Part shown: piece after piece, positions 63,337 through 64,000 of the stretch
Numbering within the stretch: position 1 is the stretch's first letter
Layout: the number at the start of each line of letters is the position of its first letter
DNA from: Clostridium bornimense
Lineage (GTDB): Bacteria; Bacillota; Clostridia; Clostridiales; Clostridiaceae
DNA length: 64,000 bases
Direction: 5' to 3'
Assembly (NCBI RefSeq): GCF_018917145.1
Contig: NZ_JAHLOD010000011.1
Location: 1 to 64,000, forward strand
The notes under the pieces: model-generated
What the model was told of the DNA's origin: nothing
The model's input: the letters and a program-made list of their open reading frames with translations, nothing else
Database searches by the model: none
Made by a program: the position numbers and the translations under genes

Positions 63337-63726
63337 TTAATCTTGTTCATAAGATAATATATTTCCAGTATGGGAATCTACTTCATAACTATATTCCATA
63401 TTATTATAATAAAACTCTACTTCATATTTTTTTACTCCATTGTCAAACTCTAATTCTGTCCTTTTAAAATTAACTTGATCACTTGTTAAACCCGCATGTG
63501 CTAATGCAATTTCTTTTGCTTTATCTAGTGAAATATCACCTGTATTATTTACACTTTCTTGTGCATTTCCTTGTGCATTACTTTCACTGTTATCTTGTGT
63601 AGTAGTTTCATAGTTATTAACGCCACTAGTATTATTATTATCATTCCCTACTACACCTGAATTTCCGCATCCTACTAAACTAATACTAACTGTTGCTATA
63701 ATTATTGCTAAACTTAATTTTTTCAT
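63337..63726 (-). CDS. PepSY domain lipoprotein
   Basis: A protein of about 129 residues starting MKKLSLAI (ATG 63726), with lipobox SLVGC and a Ser/Asn/Gln-rich linker (about 25-65). One PepSY domain follows (DISLDKAKEIALAHAGLTSD, KYEVEFYYNNMEYSYEVDSH, TGNILSYEQD). PepSY domains inhibit proteases or sense envelope state. It follows the kinase fragment by about 22 bases on the same strand, a pairing often seen with two-component systems. Confidence 0.88.
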   Translation of the reverse strand: MKKLSLAIIIATVSISLVGCGNSGVVGNDNNNTSGVNNYETTTQDNSESNAQGNAQESVNNTGDISLDKAKEIALAHAGLTSDQVNFKRTELEFDNGVKKYEVEFYYNNMEYSYEVDSHTGNILSYEQD

Positions 63727-63748
63727 TTTCTTCGCCATCCTTTAATAA

Positions 63749-64000
63749 TTATTTAAAATATACACTTATTCTTGTATACTTATATAATTCACTATCTATA
63801 TTAATTTCATTCTCTGGAATTCCAATACCATTATCCTTAACTTCTAATTTAAATTTATTGGACTCTTTTTTTAATATTATTTCAATCTCTATATTATCCT
63901 TATTATTATATTTTATTGAATTATCAATAAATATAATTAATAATTGCTTTAAATCATTTGGATCAATTTTCATATTTATATCTTCATCGATATTAACGAT
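63749..64000 (-). pseudogene. Histidine kinase, partial at window edge and C-terminally truncated
   Basis: The minus-strand frame is open from the window edge to a stop at 63749. It encodes an N-box (FIDNSIKYN) and G1 box (VKDNGIGIPENEI), then leaves the family pattern with NIDSELYKYTRISVYFK and stops. The F-box and G2 box (GxGLGL) that complete the ATP lid are absent. The gene is either a broken kinase or a C-terminally shortened one; its N-terminal part is outside the window. Confidence 0.65.

Overview
The window is low-GC (roughly 28 percent by eye), densely coded DNA with strong AGGAGG-type ribosome binding sites, Rho-independent terminators and frequent TTG/GTG starts. Together with sporulation genes (spmA, spmB), SigI/RsgI, a class D sortase, a methionine T-box leader and a monofunctional anaerobic carbon monoxide dehydrogenase, this points to a chromosome segment of a Clostridium sensu stricto species. 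I cannot name the species. The block metG - tatD - yabE - rnmV - ksgA has the same order as the origin-proximal region of Bacillus, which hints (inference) that the window is not far from the replication origin.

Layout. 1-1140: 3' part of an IS3-family element. 1174-5777: MATE exporter, a membrane GGDEF-EAL protein and a LOG-type phosphoribohydrolase. 6090-13122: a seven-gene minus-strand operon (SsuABC-like ABC importer, NikM(N)QO nickel/cobalt ECF transporter, CooS). The CooS has a His-rich N-terminus and an Asp at one normally invariant C-cluster cysteine position. 13420-15269: MarR plus a drug exporter behind a palindromic operator. 15400-17984: a duplicated-domain protein of unknown function and a CoA-acylating aldehyde dehydrogenase. 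18258-24908: a membrane fusion protein with two SH3 domains, a MacB-like ABC pair, a two-component system, and a second ABC pair whose ATPase has lost all catalytic motifs. A well-formed 27-codon gene (25129-25212) is transcribed divergently. 25298-33420: queH, a DUF2089 relic, a second ABC plus two-component module, rlmH, an HD phosphohydrolase and a nitroreductase. 33949-45388: housekeeping and small clostridial proteins (truA, alanyl-tRNA editing, L25/Ctc, YitT, DegV, PadR, Mrp, lgt). 45576-53010: ksgA, rnmV, yabE, tatD and metG with its T-box. 53105-57999: a TPR protein, GNAT, spmBA and sortase. 58154-58393: a two-part cluster of DnaA boxes. 58396-64000: rsgI-sigI, aldehyde dehydrogenase, a PTS-IIA-like protein without its phosphorylation histidine, an alpha-1,6-glucosidase, a PepSY lipoprotein and a truncated histidine kinase.

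Two repeat families run through the intergenic regions. One is a set of terminators with diverse stems but a recurring apical sequence (TAACAAAT...ATTYGTTA). The other is a dispersed intergenic element built from several conserved stem-loops, one of which shows a compensatory base-pair change. The most promising unexplained items are the CooS operon with its active-site substitution, the small peptide gene beside the MFP/MacB/two-component cluster, and the DnaA-box cluster.

Gene calls rest on recognising protein families by eye. Start codons were moved where a clear ribosome binding site favoured a different start.
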